Of a stretch of DNA of 64,000 nt, positions 19,403 to 28,124 are shown in pieces; the stretch's first letter is position 1; the number at the start of each line of letters is the position of its first letter. Source of the stretch: Bradyrhizobium genosp. L (GTDB lineage Bacteria > Pseudomonadota > Alphaproteobacteria > Rhizobiales > Xanthobacteraceae); contig NZ_CP061378.1 of assembly GCF_015624485.1 (NCBI RefSeq), positions 3,844,001 to 3,908,000 on the forward strand, in the 5' to 3' direction. The notes below the pieces were generated by a model, which was not told the DNA's origin, did not search any database, and saw only the letters and a list, made by a program, of their open reading frames with translations. Both the position numbers and the translations under genes were made by a program.

Positions 19403-20302
19403 ATGCAGAAGTGGCTTTGTGGGGAAGCACGGTGCGCGCCACGTGCGTTGCGCGTAATGGTGCTGGGGGCAATTGTCGCCGCCGGATGTCTGGCATCCGC
19501 CGGCGCACAGGCGGCGCCGGCCGCGTGCGCGGCGTTGCAGGAGAAATACCCGGACTGGAAGGGCAAGACGCTGGTCAACGCCATCAACCCGCACACCCCG
19601 GGCTATGAGGCGATCGACCCGAAGGACCCCAGCAAATATGTCGGCTTCGACATCGATCTCGGCGAGGAGATCGGCGAGTGCCTCGGCTTCAAGCTGACCT
19701 ATAAGGCGGTGACCTTCGCCGCGCTCTTGACCACGCTGGCGAGCGGGCAGGCCGATATTGTCATTTCCGACATCTACGCCACCGAGGAGCGTGCCAAGGC
19801 CGCCGACTTCATCACCTATTCGAAGGTGTTCGACGGCGTCTTGGTCGCCAAGGGCAATCCGAAAGGCATCAACGGCATCAACCTCTCGCTGTGCGGCGCT
19901 GCCGCGGCCGAGAATACCGGCTTCGTCGAGGTCCCGCTGGTGCAGGCCTTGATCCCGCAATGCAAGGCCGCCGGCAAGCCGGAGCCGACGCTGCAGCTCT
20001 ATGACAACAACGCCAACTGCATCCAGGCGATCCTCGCCGGGCGCGCCGACACCTACATCAACGACGTCAACACCGTCGACAATGCGGTGAAGGCCTATCC
20101 GGACAAGCTTGAGAAGGCGATCGCGGTCACGATTCCCTATTCGGTCGGCATCGGCGTTCCCAAGGACAAGCCGAAATTCCGCGAAGCCGTGATGGCCGCG
20201 ATGGTCGAGATCTACAAGTCCGGCGACCAGCTCGCGCTGCTGAAGAAGTGGGAGCTCGATCCGAACAATCTGAAAGAGCCGGGACTGCTGACCGTCAACT
20301 GA
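19403..20302 (+). CDS. Polar amino-acid-type ABC transporter, binding protein
   Basis: A 299-residue periplasmic binding protein. It has an N-terminal signal (hydrophobic about residues 17-37, ending AQA) and a type II fold with YVGFDIDLGEEIGECLG, SGQADIVISDIYATEERAKAA and NNANCIQAILAGRADTYIND. These are the ligand-pocket stretches of polar amino-acid binding proteins, though several positions differ from arginine/glutamine binders, so the ligand is open. The ribosome site GGAGGAG precedes ATG 19403. It overlaps the permease-ATPase start by one base (TGATG). Downstream amidases suggest an amide or N-acylated amino compound; that is inference. Confidence 0.88.
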   Translation: MQKWLCGEARCAPRALRVMVLGAIVAAGCLASAGAQAAPAACAALQEKYPDWKGKTLVNAINPHTPGYEAIDPKDPSKYVGFDIDLGEEIGECLGFKLTYKAVTFAALLTTLASGQADIVISDIYATEERAKAADFITYSKVFDGVLVAKGNPKGINGINLSLCGAAAAENTGFVEVPLVQALIPQCKAAGKPEPTLQLYDNNANCIQAILAGRADTYINDVNTVDNAVKAYPDKLEKAIAVTIPYSVGIGVPKDKPKFREAVMAAMVEIYKSGDQLALLKKWELDPNNLKEPGLLTVN

Positions 20303-21924
20303 TGTCGCTGTTCCTGCACTATCTCAGCCTGCCGTATCTGCTCGAGGGCATCGAGGTCACCCTGGAGGTGACCGCCCTCGGGCTCGGCGGTGGGTTGATC
20401 CTCGGGCTGATCCTGGCCTGGATGCAGCTCAGCCGGTTCTGGCCGCTAGCCGTCTTTGCGCGCGGCTACACCGTGATCTTCCGCGGCACGCCGCTGATCC
20501 TGCAGATGGTGTTCGCCTACGACGCCCTGCCGCATATCGGCATCAAGCTGCCGGCGATCCTCGCCGCCGGCCTGGCGCTCGCCTGCAACGAGGCGCCGTT
20601 CATTGCCGAGATGCTGCGTGCCGGCGTGCTCGGCGTCGACCGCGGCCAGGTGTCGGCCGGCCAGGCGCTCGGCATGACGCCGGCGGTGGTGATGCGGCGG
20701 GTGATCGCGCCGCAGGCGATCCGCACCATGATCCCGGCGTTCGGCAACGAGACGGTCAGCGCGCTGAAGAACTCCTCGCTTGCGTCGGTCATCGCGGTGC
20801 AGGAACTCACGCTGCGCTCGACCCAGCTGGCATCCTCGACCTTCGATTTCTTCTCGATCTTCTTCGCCTCGGGCCTGCTGTACCTGGTGCTGACCGGTGC
20901 GGTGAGCGTGATCCAGCTCGCACTGGAATGGACGCTCGATCTCGACCGCACCGCACGCCAGCGGCGGCTTGCCGACTACCTGCCGTGGCGCCGGGTCGAT
21001 CCCGGTAGCAAGCTCGCGCTCACGGACGAGGCCGGCCCGGCCGTCGCCGCCGCGACGCAGCCGGAGATCCCGTTGCCACCTGCGCGTGCCCTGACGATGG
21101 AGGATCGTGCCAGGCGAGCCGCGACCATCGCGCGCAACAATGTCGCGGTCGAGGTCGATGGCCTGCGCAAGCGCTACGGCACCCAGACCGTGCTCGACGG
21201 TCTCGACATGACGGTGCGGGTCGGCGAGGTGGTTGCGCTGCTCGGGCCGAGCGGGTCCGGTAAGAGCACGCTGCTCCGCTGCGTCAACCATCTGGAGGAC
21301 TGGGATGCCGGCACGGTGCGCGTCGGCGGCCGCCGTCTCGGCCTGTCCGAGCACGGCAAGCGGCTGTCGCCGCGCGCCATCGCCAATGAGCGTGCAAGTG
21401 TCGGCGTCGGCATGGTGTTCCAGCAGTTCAACCTGTTCAGCCATCTGACGGCCAAGGAGAACGTTGCGGGGCCGCTGCGCTGGGTGCACGGCATGACCCG
21501 GCTCGACGCCGATCGCAGGGCGCACGAACTGCTCGATCGCGTGGGCCTGAGCCATCGCGCCGATGCGTTGCCGCGCCATCTGTCCGGCGGCCAGCAGCAG
21601 CGGGTCGCGATCGCCCGCGCACTCGCACCCAATCCGAGCGTGCTGCTGTTGGACGAGCCGACCTCGGCGCTCGACCCCGAGCTCGTCAACGAGGTGCTCG
21701 AGGTGATCCGGCGGCTCGCCGTCAACGACGGGCTCACCATGATCATCTCGACCCACCAGATCCGCTTCGCCGACGAGGTCGCCGACCGCGTCGCCTTCCT
21801 CAATGGCGGGGCGATCCTGGAGGAGGGACCGGCGCATGAGGTGCTGTCGCGCCCGCGCCATCCGATCACCGCGCGCTTCCTCCGCGTGATGGACGCCGAG
21901 AAGGCGCCGGAGACGGTGCGATGA
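20302..21924 (+). CDS. Fused amino-acid ABC permease-ATPase
   Basis: A 540-residue single polypeptide joining two transporter parts. Residues about 1-225 are an HAAT permease (five or so membrane helices, EAA loop AGVLGVDRGQVSAGQALGMT). After an Ala/Pro linker (about 245-280) comes a complete ABC ATPase: Walker [14 protein letters not shown], signature [15 protein letters not shown], Walker [15 protein letters not shown] and THQIRFADEVADR. Permease and ATPase are normally separate genes. One permease gene implies a homodimeric channel. The frame is open without a stop or internal start signal. With the preceding binding protein it makes a complete importer. Confidence 0.9.
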   Translation: MSLFLHYLSLPYLLEGIEVTLEVTALGLGGGLILGLILAWMQLSRFWPLAVFARGYTVIFRGTPLILQMVFAYDALPHIGIKLPAILAAGLALACNEAPFIAEMLRAGVLGVDRGQVSAGQALGMTPAVVMRRVIAPQAIRTMIPAFGNETVSALKNSSLASVIAVQELTLRSTQLASSTFDFFSIFFASGLLYLVLTGAVSVIQLALEWTLDLDRTARQRRLADYLPWRRVDPGSKLALTDEAGPAVAAATQPEIPLPPARALTMEDRARRAATIARNNVAVEVDGLRKRYGTQTVLDGLDMTVRVGEVVALLGPSGSGKSTLLRCVNHLEDWDAGTVRVGGRRLGLSEHGKRLSPRAIANERASVGVGMVFQQFNLFSHLTAKENVAGPLRWVHGMTRLDADRRAHELLDRVGLSHRADALPRHLSGGQQQRVAIARALAPNPSVLLLDEPTSALDPELVNEVLEVIRRLAVNDGLTMIISTHQIRFADEVADRVAFLNGGAILEEGPAHEVLSRPRHPITARFLRVMDAEKAPETVR

Positions 21925-21970
21925 AGGCGACAGGCCACCCTATCTTTCGACCGCTCGAAGAGGCACGTGC

Positions 21971-23212
21971 ATGAAACACTTCAACCTGCCGGTGTCGCCG
22001 GCGACCGTTCACTGGGGCTATTTCAGCAAGCAGGTCCAGCCGGCGCTGACATTGCGCTCAGGCGACCGGGCGACCATCGAAACGCTGACCCACCACGCCA
22101 ATGACGACTACGAGCGAATGATCGCGAACGATCCCGGCGCCGAGAGCGTGTTTCAGTGGACGCGCGAGCACAAGGCGGTGACGCGTCGTGGTGCCGGTCC
22201 GACCGAGGGGCCGTTCATTCGCGGCGCCGGCGAAGGCCTCGGCGTGCATCTGTTGACCGGCCCGGTCGCGATCGAGAACGCCGAGCCGGGCGACGTGCTC
22301 GAGGTGCGCATCCTCGACATCCGGCCGCGGCCGAGCTGCAGCGCCTGCCATGCCGGCCGCTGCTTCGGCTCCAACGTCGCGGCGAACTGGGGCTTTCACT
22401 ATCACGATTTGATCGAGGAGCCGAAACCGCGCGAGGTCATCACCATCTTCGAGCTCGACACCTCGGGCGAGCCGTTCGCCAAGGCGGTCTACAATTACGT
22501 CTGGACGCCGCAGACCGACCCCGACGGGATCGTGCATCCGACCATCGATTATCCAGGCGTCCGGGTCGATCATGGGACGATCAGGAAGCGCGAAAACATC
22601 CTGACCAATGTGAAAGTGCCGGCACGGCTGCATTTCGGCACCATGGGGCTCGCGCCGTCGGAAGCCGACTTCGTCAGCTCGATCCCGCCGAACTATACCG
22701 GCGGCAATATCGACGACTGGCGGATCGGGAAGGGCGCGCGGATGTATTATCCGGTCGCGGTCCCCGGTGCCTTCTTCTCGGTCGGCGATCCCCACGCGGC
22801 CCAGGGCGACAGCGAGCTCGGCGGCACAGCGATCGAAACCTCGCTGACCGGCGATTTCGAGTTCATCCTGCACAAGAAGAACGATCTCGGCGGCACCAGC
22901 CTGGAGGGTCTGATCCATCCGTTGCTGGAGACCGAGCAGGCCTGGTCGGTCTACGGCTTCACCTTCCCGAACTATCTCGCCGAGCTCGGCGCCGGCGCGC
23001 AGACCGAGATCGTGAACCACTCGAGCCTCGACCGCGCCATGCGCGACGCGTTCCGCAAGCTGCGCCGCTTCCTGATGACGGTGCATCGCCTGAGCGAGGA
23101 CGAGGCAATCTCGCTGATGTCGGTCGGCGCCGATTTCGGCGTCACCCAGGTCGTCGACGCCAACTGGGGCGTGCACGGCACGATTCGGAAGAACGTCTTC
23201 AGGTGCGATTGA
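21971..23212 (+). CDS. Acetamidase/formamidase family protein
   Basis: A 413-residue FmdA/AmdA-family amidohydrolase, cytoplasmic (no signal). Conserved blocks: VHWGYFSKQVQPALTLRSGD at the N-terminus, RRGAGPTEGPFIRGAGEGLG, FGSNVAANWGFHYHD, and VGDPHAAQGDSELGGTAIE. The family hydrolyses formamide or short amides to ammonia and the acid. An oddity is CSACHAGRC just before the FGSN block, where relatives I know have no such cysteine cluster. It follows the transporter fusion by about 46 bp and is probably in the same operon. It resembles the C-terminal half of the next gene closely. Confidence 0.88.
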   Translation: MKHFNLPVSPATVHWGYFSKQVQPALTLRSGDRATIETLTHHANDDYERMIANDPGAESVFQWTREHKAVTRRGAGPTEGPFIRGAGEGLGVHLLTGPVAIENAEPGDVLEVRILDIRPRPSCSACHAGRCFGSNVAANWGFHYHDLIEEPKPREVITIFELDTSGEPFAKAVYNYVWTPQTDPDGIVHPTIDYPGVRVDHGTIRKRENILTNVKVPARLHFGTMGLAPSEADFVSSIPPNYTGGNIDDWRIGKGARMYYPVAVPGAFFSVGDPHAAQGDSELGGTAIETSLTGDFEFILHKKNDLGGTSLEGLIHPLLETEQAWSVYGFTFPNYLAELGAGAQTEIVNHSSLDRAMRDAFRKLRRFLMTVHRLSEDEAISLMSVGADFGVTQVVDANWGVHGTIRKNVFRCD

Positions 23213-23284
23213 CCGCGGCCGGGTCGGTCGCGCGATCGAGTTTTGGCGTCGATGTGACGCCGCCCTTTGGGCGGAGGAACCGGC

Positions 23285-25663
23285 TTGTCTGGCACGCAGG
23301 TTGCTTTGATCGATCCCGATTGGGTCGATGCAATGAGTTTCCGTCCGTTCACGAGTGAATCCTACGTTCAGGACGACCGCCCGGAAGCATGGCGGGACGT
23401 GCTGGGCGCGGTCGGCCTGCAGCCGGAGGGCGCCTTCCATGACGGGCACGCCACCGCGTCGCATCGCGCGGCGCCGGGGATTGCCCTGACCCGGATCGCG
23501 GCGGGGGCGCAGACCGTTGCGCCGCTGCATCATGGCGGCGAGGGCCTGCCGATCGCGCTATTGCCGATCGATGACGGCGTGATGCTGCGGCACGGCGGCA
23601 GTCACCGGATCGTGCCGGTCGGACATCTCCTGCTGCTGCCGCGATCGGGCGATTGTGGCGTCGTGTTCCAGCGCGACATGCGGGCGATCATGCTGTCGGT
23701 GACAGCGGAGGCGCTGCACGGCCGGATCTCCGGCAAGCTCCGCTTCGGCGAACCGCGCGTGGTGGCGCCGGGCGGACTTGCGGACGTGTTCTCGCGCATG
23801 CTGGATGCGACCGCACGCACGCTCGAGACGCTGAGCGATGTCGAATGGGCTGCGGCCGCCCAGGCGATGGCCGATCTGCTGCTGACCATCGCACATCAGC
23901 TCGCCGGCGCGACACCGGATGCCCGCCACACCGCGTCGCAGGCCGCAACCTTGCATCGGATCTGCCAGGCCGTCGAACGCCGGCTCGACGACCCCGACCT
24001 CGCACCGGCGAGCGTCGCGCAGGCCGAGCGCATTTCCGAACGTTACCTGCAAAAGCTGTTCGAGAATGTCGGCGACAATTTCACGCACTATGTGCGCGAG
24101 CGCCGGCTGCAGCGGGCCTGGGCCGACCTGTCCAACCCGGCCGAAGCGCAGCAATCGATCTCCGAGATCGCCTATCGCTACGGTTTTGGCGATTCCGCGC
24201 ATTTCAGCCGCGCCTTCCGCCATCGCTTCGGCCTGCCGCCCCGCGAATTCCGCCAGCAGGAGGCGCGCGCGACACCGGCGCCGGCATCGACCGGGCAGCG
24301 CGGCTGGCCGCTGGATGCGTTGGCGCAATCGCGCGCGCATCAGCCGTCGGCGGGAACGAAGCGGGCCGCAGCGCTGGCGACAGCCGAGCACGGCGCCGGC
24401 CAGGCCGGGCAAATCCACCACCATCTCGCGATCGAGGCCGCGAAGGTGCACTGGGGCTATTTCAGCCGCACGCTGCTGCCGCAGGCCGAGATCGCCTCGG
24501 GCGATACCATCACGATCGAGACGCTGACCCAACATGCCTCCGACGATCCGGAGCGGATGATTGCCGGCGATGACGGTGCGGAGAGCGTGTTCGGCTGGAC
24601 TGCCGACCGCAAGAACGTCGACCGTCGTGGCGCCGGTCCGATGGATGCCTCGGTGTTCGGCCGCGGCGCCGGTGAGGGGTTCGGCGTTCATATCTGCACC
24701 GGACCGATCGCGGTGAAGGACGCGCAGCCCGGCGACGTGCTGGAGGTGCGCATCCTCGACATCGTGCCGCGTCCGAGCCGCAGTCCTGAGTTCGAAGGCC
24801 GCGTGTTCGGCTCCGGCGTCGCGGCCTGGTGGGGCTATCACTACAATGAATTCCTCGCCGGTCCGAAACCGCGCGAGGTCGTGACGATCTACGAGATCTT
24901 TGCAGGCGAGGGCGATACGGCGCCGCATGCCCGCGCGCTCTATTCCTACCGCTGGGAGCCGCAGACCGATCCGTTCGGCGTCGTGCACGCGACCTATGAT
25001 TATCCGGGCGTTCCCGTTCAGCCTGGCAGCGTCAAGCGCCGCCACGCGGTGCTCGACGGCGTCCGGATTCCGTTGCGGCCGCATTTCGGCGTGATCGCCG
25101 TCGCGCCGCGCGAGGTCGATTTCGTCGACTCGGTGCCGCCGTCCTATTTCGGCGGCAATCTCGACAATTGGCGGCTCGGCAAAGGCTCCGCGGTCTACCT
25201 GCCGGTGTCGGTGCCCGGCGCGCTGCTCTCGGTCGGCGATCCCCATGCCGCGCAGGGCGACGGCGAGCTCTCCGGAACCGCGATCGAATGCTCGATGACC
25301 GGCACGTTCCAGGTGATCCTGCACAAGAAGGGCAGCCTCGCCGGACAACCGTTTGCCGATCTGAGCTATCCCCTGATCGAGACCGCGACCGACTGGGTGC
25401 TGACCGGCTTCAGCCATCCGAACTATCTCGCCGAATTCGGCGCACAGGGGCAGAGCGAGGTCTATGCAAAATCCTCGCTCGACCTTGCAATGAAGGATGC
25501 ATTCCGCAAGATGCGACGCTTCCTGATGAGCGTCAAAGGCTTGACCGAGGACGAGGCGATCGCGTTGATGTCGGCGGCGGTCGATTTCGGCGTCACCCAA
25601 GTGGTCGATGGCAATTGGGGCGTTCACGCGATCCTGAGCAAACGGCTGTTTGACCTCAGTTGA
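23285..25663 (+). CDS. AraC-type regulator fused to acetamidase/formamidase
   Basis: One uninterrupted frame of about 792 residues. Residues about 15-205 resemble an AraC N-terminal ligand domain (DDRPEAWRDVLGAVG at the start). Residues about 222-325 are an AraC/XylS double helix-turn-helix (SVAQAERISERYLQKLFENV; IAYRYGFGDSAHFSRAFRHR). An Ala/Gly/Gln linker (about 326-378) leads into a full amidase domain (VHWGYFSRTLLPQAEIASGD; RRGAGPMDASVFGRGAGEGF; VGDPHAAQGDGELSGTAIE). The start is uncertain: TTG 23285 has GGAGGA 8 bases upstream; ATG 23333 is the alternative. No signal peptide is seen. The fusion suggests an amide-responsive enzyme-regulator controlling this locus; that is inference. Confidence 0.85.
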   Translation: MSGTQVALIDPDWVDAMSFRPFTSESYVQDDRPEAWRDVLGAVGLQPEGAFHDGHATASHRAAPGIALTRIAAGAQTVAPLHHGGEGLPIALLPIDDGVMLRHGGSHRIVPVGHLLLLPRSGDCGVVFQRDMRAIMLSVTAEALHGRISGKLRFGEPRVVAPGGLADVFSRMLDATARTLETLSDVEWAAAAQAMADLLLTIAHQLAGATPDARHTASQAATLHRICQAVERRLDDPDLAPASVAQAERISERYLQKLFENVGDNFTHYVRERRLQRAWADLSNPAEAQQSISEIAYRYGFGDSAHFSRAFRHRFGLPPREFRQQEARATPAPASTGQRGWPLDALAQSRAHQPSAGTKRAAALATAEHGAGQAGQIHHHLAIEAAKVHWGYFSRTLLPQAEIASGDTITIETLTQHASDDPERMIAGDDGAESVFGWTADRKNVDRRGAGPMDASVFGRGAGEGFGVHICTGPIAVKDAQPGDVLEVRILDIVPRPSRSPEFEGRVFGSGVAAWWGYHYNEFLAGPKPREVVTIYEIFAGEGDTAPHARALYSYRWEPQTDPFGVVHATYDYPGVPVQPGSVKRRHAVLDGVRIPLRPHFGVIAVAPREVDFVDSVPPSYFGGNLDNWRLGKGSAVYLPVSVPGALLSVGDPHAAQGDGELSGTAIECSMTGTFQVILHKKGSLAGQPFADLSYPLIETATDWVLTGFSHPNYLAEFGAQGQSEVYAKSSLDLAMKDAFRKMRRFLMSVKGLTEDEAIALMSAAVDFGVTQVVDGNWGVHAILSKRLFDLS

Positions 25664-25686
25664 GCGGGGCAGGCGGAGAATCTCAC

Positions 25687-26070
25687 GTGAAATTCCATAT
25701 GATTGCAGGCGGGCCGAAACCCGTCGCTCCCTTCAGCCATGCGGTCGAGACCGACGGCTTCGTCTTCGTCACCGGCCAGATGCCGGATACGCCGGCCACG
25801 CCCGGCGTGCTGCCCGACGGCATCGTGGCGCAGACCAGGGCCGTGATGGAGAATCTGCGTGTCGTGCTCGCGGGCCTCGGCCTCGGTCTGGAGCACATCG
25901 TGATGTCGCGGATCTACCTGACGCGCTTCAAGGACGACTACGCCGCGATGAACGAGGCCTACCGGGCATTCTTTCCGCCGGATCGGCTGCCGGCCCGCAC
26001 CTGCGTCGGCGTCACCGGGCTTGCCTATGATGCGCTGATCGAGATCGATCTGGTGTGCCGGAGGCCGTGA
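25687..26070 (+). CDS. RidA/YjgF family protein
   Basis: A 127-residue Rid-family protein. Recognisable parts: PVAPFSHAVETDGFVFVTGQ near the N-terminus and the C-terminal PARTCVGVTGLAYDALIEID. In RidA proper, an arginine in this PARxxV stretch binds the substrate carboxylate, and it is present here. The family deaminates reactive enamine/imine intermediates from amino-acid enzymes. GTG 25687 is preceded by GGCGGAGA, so I prefer it to the longer frame that overlaps the fusion gene. It lies 23 bp behind the amidase fusion and probably ends the operon. Confidence 0.85.
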   Translation: MKFHMIAGGPKPVAPFSHAVETDGFVFVTGQMPDTPATPGVLPDGIVAQTRAVMENLRVVLAGLGLGLEHIVMSRIYLTRFKDDYAAMNEAYRAFFPPDRLPARTCVGVTGLAYDALIEIDLVCRRP

Positions 26071-26193
26071 GGCCCGTCCGATCCTGGAGCCGAGGTTTCG
26101 CATTTTGTGCACGATTTGTCCGCCTGCGGCACCGTCGCTAAGCAGGTGAATGTCGCGCACCGGAGCGTGACTCACCTCCAGGAGGACTTTTTC

Positions 26194-26492
26194 ATGAAGC
26201 ATATTTTGTCGGCATTGCTTGTGATGGGAATTGCGCTTGCCACGGCACCCTCGCGCGCCGCTGACAACCGCAATGTCTCCGTGGTCAACGAGACCGGCTA
26301 CGCCATCAAGTTTCTCGGCTTCAACGGACCCGACGACGGCCTCGACGAGTGGGAGAACGAGCTCGAGGAAACGCTGAAGAACCAGGACACCGCCTATGTC
26401 GAGTTCGGCGCCGATGACGAAGGCTGCGTCTGGAACATCAAGGTCGACTTTACGACCCCGGCACCAAGACCACCTCGTTCGTCGCGGAGTAA
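26194..26492 (+). pseudogene. Small secreted protein gene, apparently damaged near the 3' end
   Basis: ATG 26194 follows a strong GGAGGA site, and the product starts with a Sec signal (MKHILSALLVMGIALATAPS). About 90 residues read well up to CVWNIKVDF (near 26451). The original frame then becomes low-complexity and runs to 26646, while the +2 frame from 26451 reads YDPGTKTTSFVAE and stops at 26492. That peptide looks like the natural C-terminus. The simplest explanation is a deletion with frameshift. I recall related rhizobial proteins having an extra stretch with a second cysteine here, but cannot check it. Function unknown. Confidence 0.6.
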
Positions 26493-26522
26493 CGGGCCTC
26501 GTCCCGCCAAGGCCGGGAATCA

Positions 26523-26547
26523 CGGCGCGGCAGGCTCCGCCGCGCCG
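26523..26547. terminator. Strong GC hairpin, possible terminator
   Basis: CGGCGCGGC and GCCGCGCCG form a perfect 9-bp stem with a 7-base loop. There is no T-run on either side, so intrinsic termination is uncertain. It lies downstream of the damaged gene and upstream of tRNA-Asn. Confidence 0.35.
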
Positions 26548-26732
26548 CTGACAGTCCCGGGCCTTACCCAGCCCGCAATGCGGCAGGCCAACTGGATCGG
26601 AGGCCGGCAACCCCTTGTGTCACAGTGGGTTTACCCTTCGGGTTAAAGTTGCGCGGGAGCGCCATTTGGTTCTTTGCAAGGCCGGAAGGCTTTGTTATAC
26701 GCTGCCCGCTCGCGAACAGTTGGTTCGCCTAT

Positions 26733-26807
26733 TCCTCGGTAGCTCAGCGGTAGAGCATTCGACTGTTAATCGAATGGTCCCTGGTTCGAATCCAGGCCGG
26801 GGAGCCA
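26733..26807 (+). tRNA. tRNA-Asn (GTT)
   Basis: A 75-nt cloverleaf. The acceptor TCCTCGG pairs with CCGGGGA (one G-T wobble), then G and an encoded CCA. The anticodon loop CTGTTAA gives GTT for asparagine, with stem TTCGA/TCGAA. The T-arm reads CCTGGTTCGAATCCAGG. No nearby integrase or direct-repeat att site was seen. Confidence 0.95.
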
Positions 26808-26955
26808 GTTTCTGGCCCCATCAAAACACGCAAGATTATCGCCGATGTCCAGACCGCCGATCACAAGCCCGTGGTCCGGATAGGCCAAATTAGTCGTCAA
26901 ATCGACTTAATAGATGCCGAGCTTTCCTCTTGCCGGGTTCTGAGAGGTGATGTCC

Positions 26956-27135
26956 ATGGCTGTGAACCTGATCGACCTGTCGTTCGCGCAACCGACGCTC
27001 GTTCCGAGCGGTGTTCCCGAGATCAGCGACGATGAGTGCCTGCGTCGGCTGGCCAAGGCGGTCGAGGAGCATGATTCCGAGCACCTCGACGAGGTGGCCC
27101 GGATGATTAGCCGGCTCGCCGTCACCATCGAATAG
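26956..27135 (+). CDS. Small hypothetical protein
   Basis: A 59-residue acidic protein, MAVNLIDLSFAQPTL at the start and LDEVARMISRLAVTIE at the end. The body ISDDECLRRLAKAVEEHDSE is probably helical. ATG 26956 lies 8 bases after GAGAGG; GTG 26947 and ATG 26950 are possible alternatives in the same frame. It sits between tRNA-Asn and the pcm-like gene. No family recognised. Confidence 0.55.
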   Translation: MAVNLIDLSFAQPTLVPSGVPEISDDECLRRLAKAVEEHDSEHLDEVARMISRLAVTIE

Positions 27136-27248
27136 CGCAACGGGCCTGCGGCGCGGGCGTGTTGCGTTTTGGCGGAGCTTGTTCCAAAAGATGGCCCTCA
27201 TCTAAGCTCCTCCAGCGGCATCGCCGCGCGATTTGCAGGGTCCAGCCA

Positions 27249-27914
27249 ATGTCGGGTTTTTCGACCGCGCGCCAGTACATGGTCGATTGTCAGGTGCGTC
27301 CGAGCGATGTCACCGACGACCGCATCCTCGAAGCCATGCTGGAGGTGCCGCGCGAAGTGTTCGTGCCCGACAGCAAGCAGGCGCTGGCCTATCTCGACCT
27401 CGACCTCGATGTCGCCGAGGACGGCGCCGCCAAGCGCTGCCTGATCAAGCCGGCGCTGCTCGCCAAGCTGTTGCAGGCGGCGGACATCGGCAACGGCGAT
27501 CGCGTCCTGGTGGTGGGTTGCGCCTCCGGCTATGCCGCCGCGGTCGTGGCGAAGTTCGCAGCCGAGGTTCGGGCGACCGAGAGCGATCCGGTGCTCAGTG
27601 CGAAGGCGAGCGCGGCGCTGGCCGGGCTCGGCATCGGGAACGCGACCGTGACGACCGCGGCTGCGGCCGACGGCGATGCCGCCGGCGGGCCGTACGACGT
27701 CATCGTCCTCAATGGTGCCACCGAGGTGGTGCCGAGCGGGCTGTTCGGCCAGCTCAAGGAAGGCGGCCGGCTGGTCGGCGTGTTCGGCCTGACACCGCCA
27801 CCGCGGGCCGGCCTCGTGGCGCACTCGCACGCGGATTTCGGACATCGCGAGCTATTTGACGCATGGGCACCCGTGCTGCCCGGGCTGGAGCGGCTGCCGG
27901 CGTTCGTTTTCTGA
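27249..27914 (+). CDS. Protein-L-isoaspartate O-methyltransferase-like protein
   Basis: A 221-residue methyltransferase-fold protein. The N-terminus ARQYMVDCQVRPSDVTDDR and VPREVFVPDSKQALAYLDLD are typical of the alphaproteobacterial PCMT branch. The SAM-binding glycine motif reads VLVVGCASGYAAAVVA, a variant of the usual VLEIGTGSGY, so isoaspartate repair activity is not assured. It is commonly found immediately upstream of tolC in this class, as it is here. ATG 27249 gives the standard N-terminus. Confidence 0.82.
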   Translation: MSGFSTARQYMVDCQVRPSDVTDDRILEAMLEVPREVFVPDSKQALAYLDLDLDVAEDGAAKRCLIKPALLAKLLQAADIGNGDRVLVVGCASGYAAAVVAKFAAEVRATESDPVLSAKASAALAGLGIGNATVTTAAAADGDAAGGPYDVIVLNGATEVVPSGLFGQLKEGGRLVGVFGLTPPPRAGLVAHSHADFGHRELFDAWAPVLPGLERLPAFVF

Positions 27915-28124
27915 CGCTATTGCGCTGCCGTCACTCGATAAAATCCCGTTCTGAATCAGAAGTGTGGCCCGTTTGCCCCACGTGAAGAGTTTCCACCGCG
28001 TTTCATTGCGGAGTGGTTCCGTTGCCCTTAGCTGCGGACTAAGGTGAGGCGGGACTCACTTGGTCTGAAGCGACGTCTGGCTCCTGTAAGTGCGCCGGCG
28101 ACTACAATGAATGGATAATTGGGG

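Noticed and set aside
23267..23284. TTG start at 23267 for the AraC-amidase fusion
   Set aside because: The ribosome site GGAGGA lies just after it, before TTG 23285, so the six upstream codons are unlikely to be translated.
25660..25686. Overlapping TTG start for the RidA-like gene
   Set aside because: GTG 25687 has a well-placed GGCGGAGA and gives the family-standard N-terminus.
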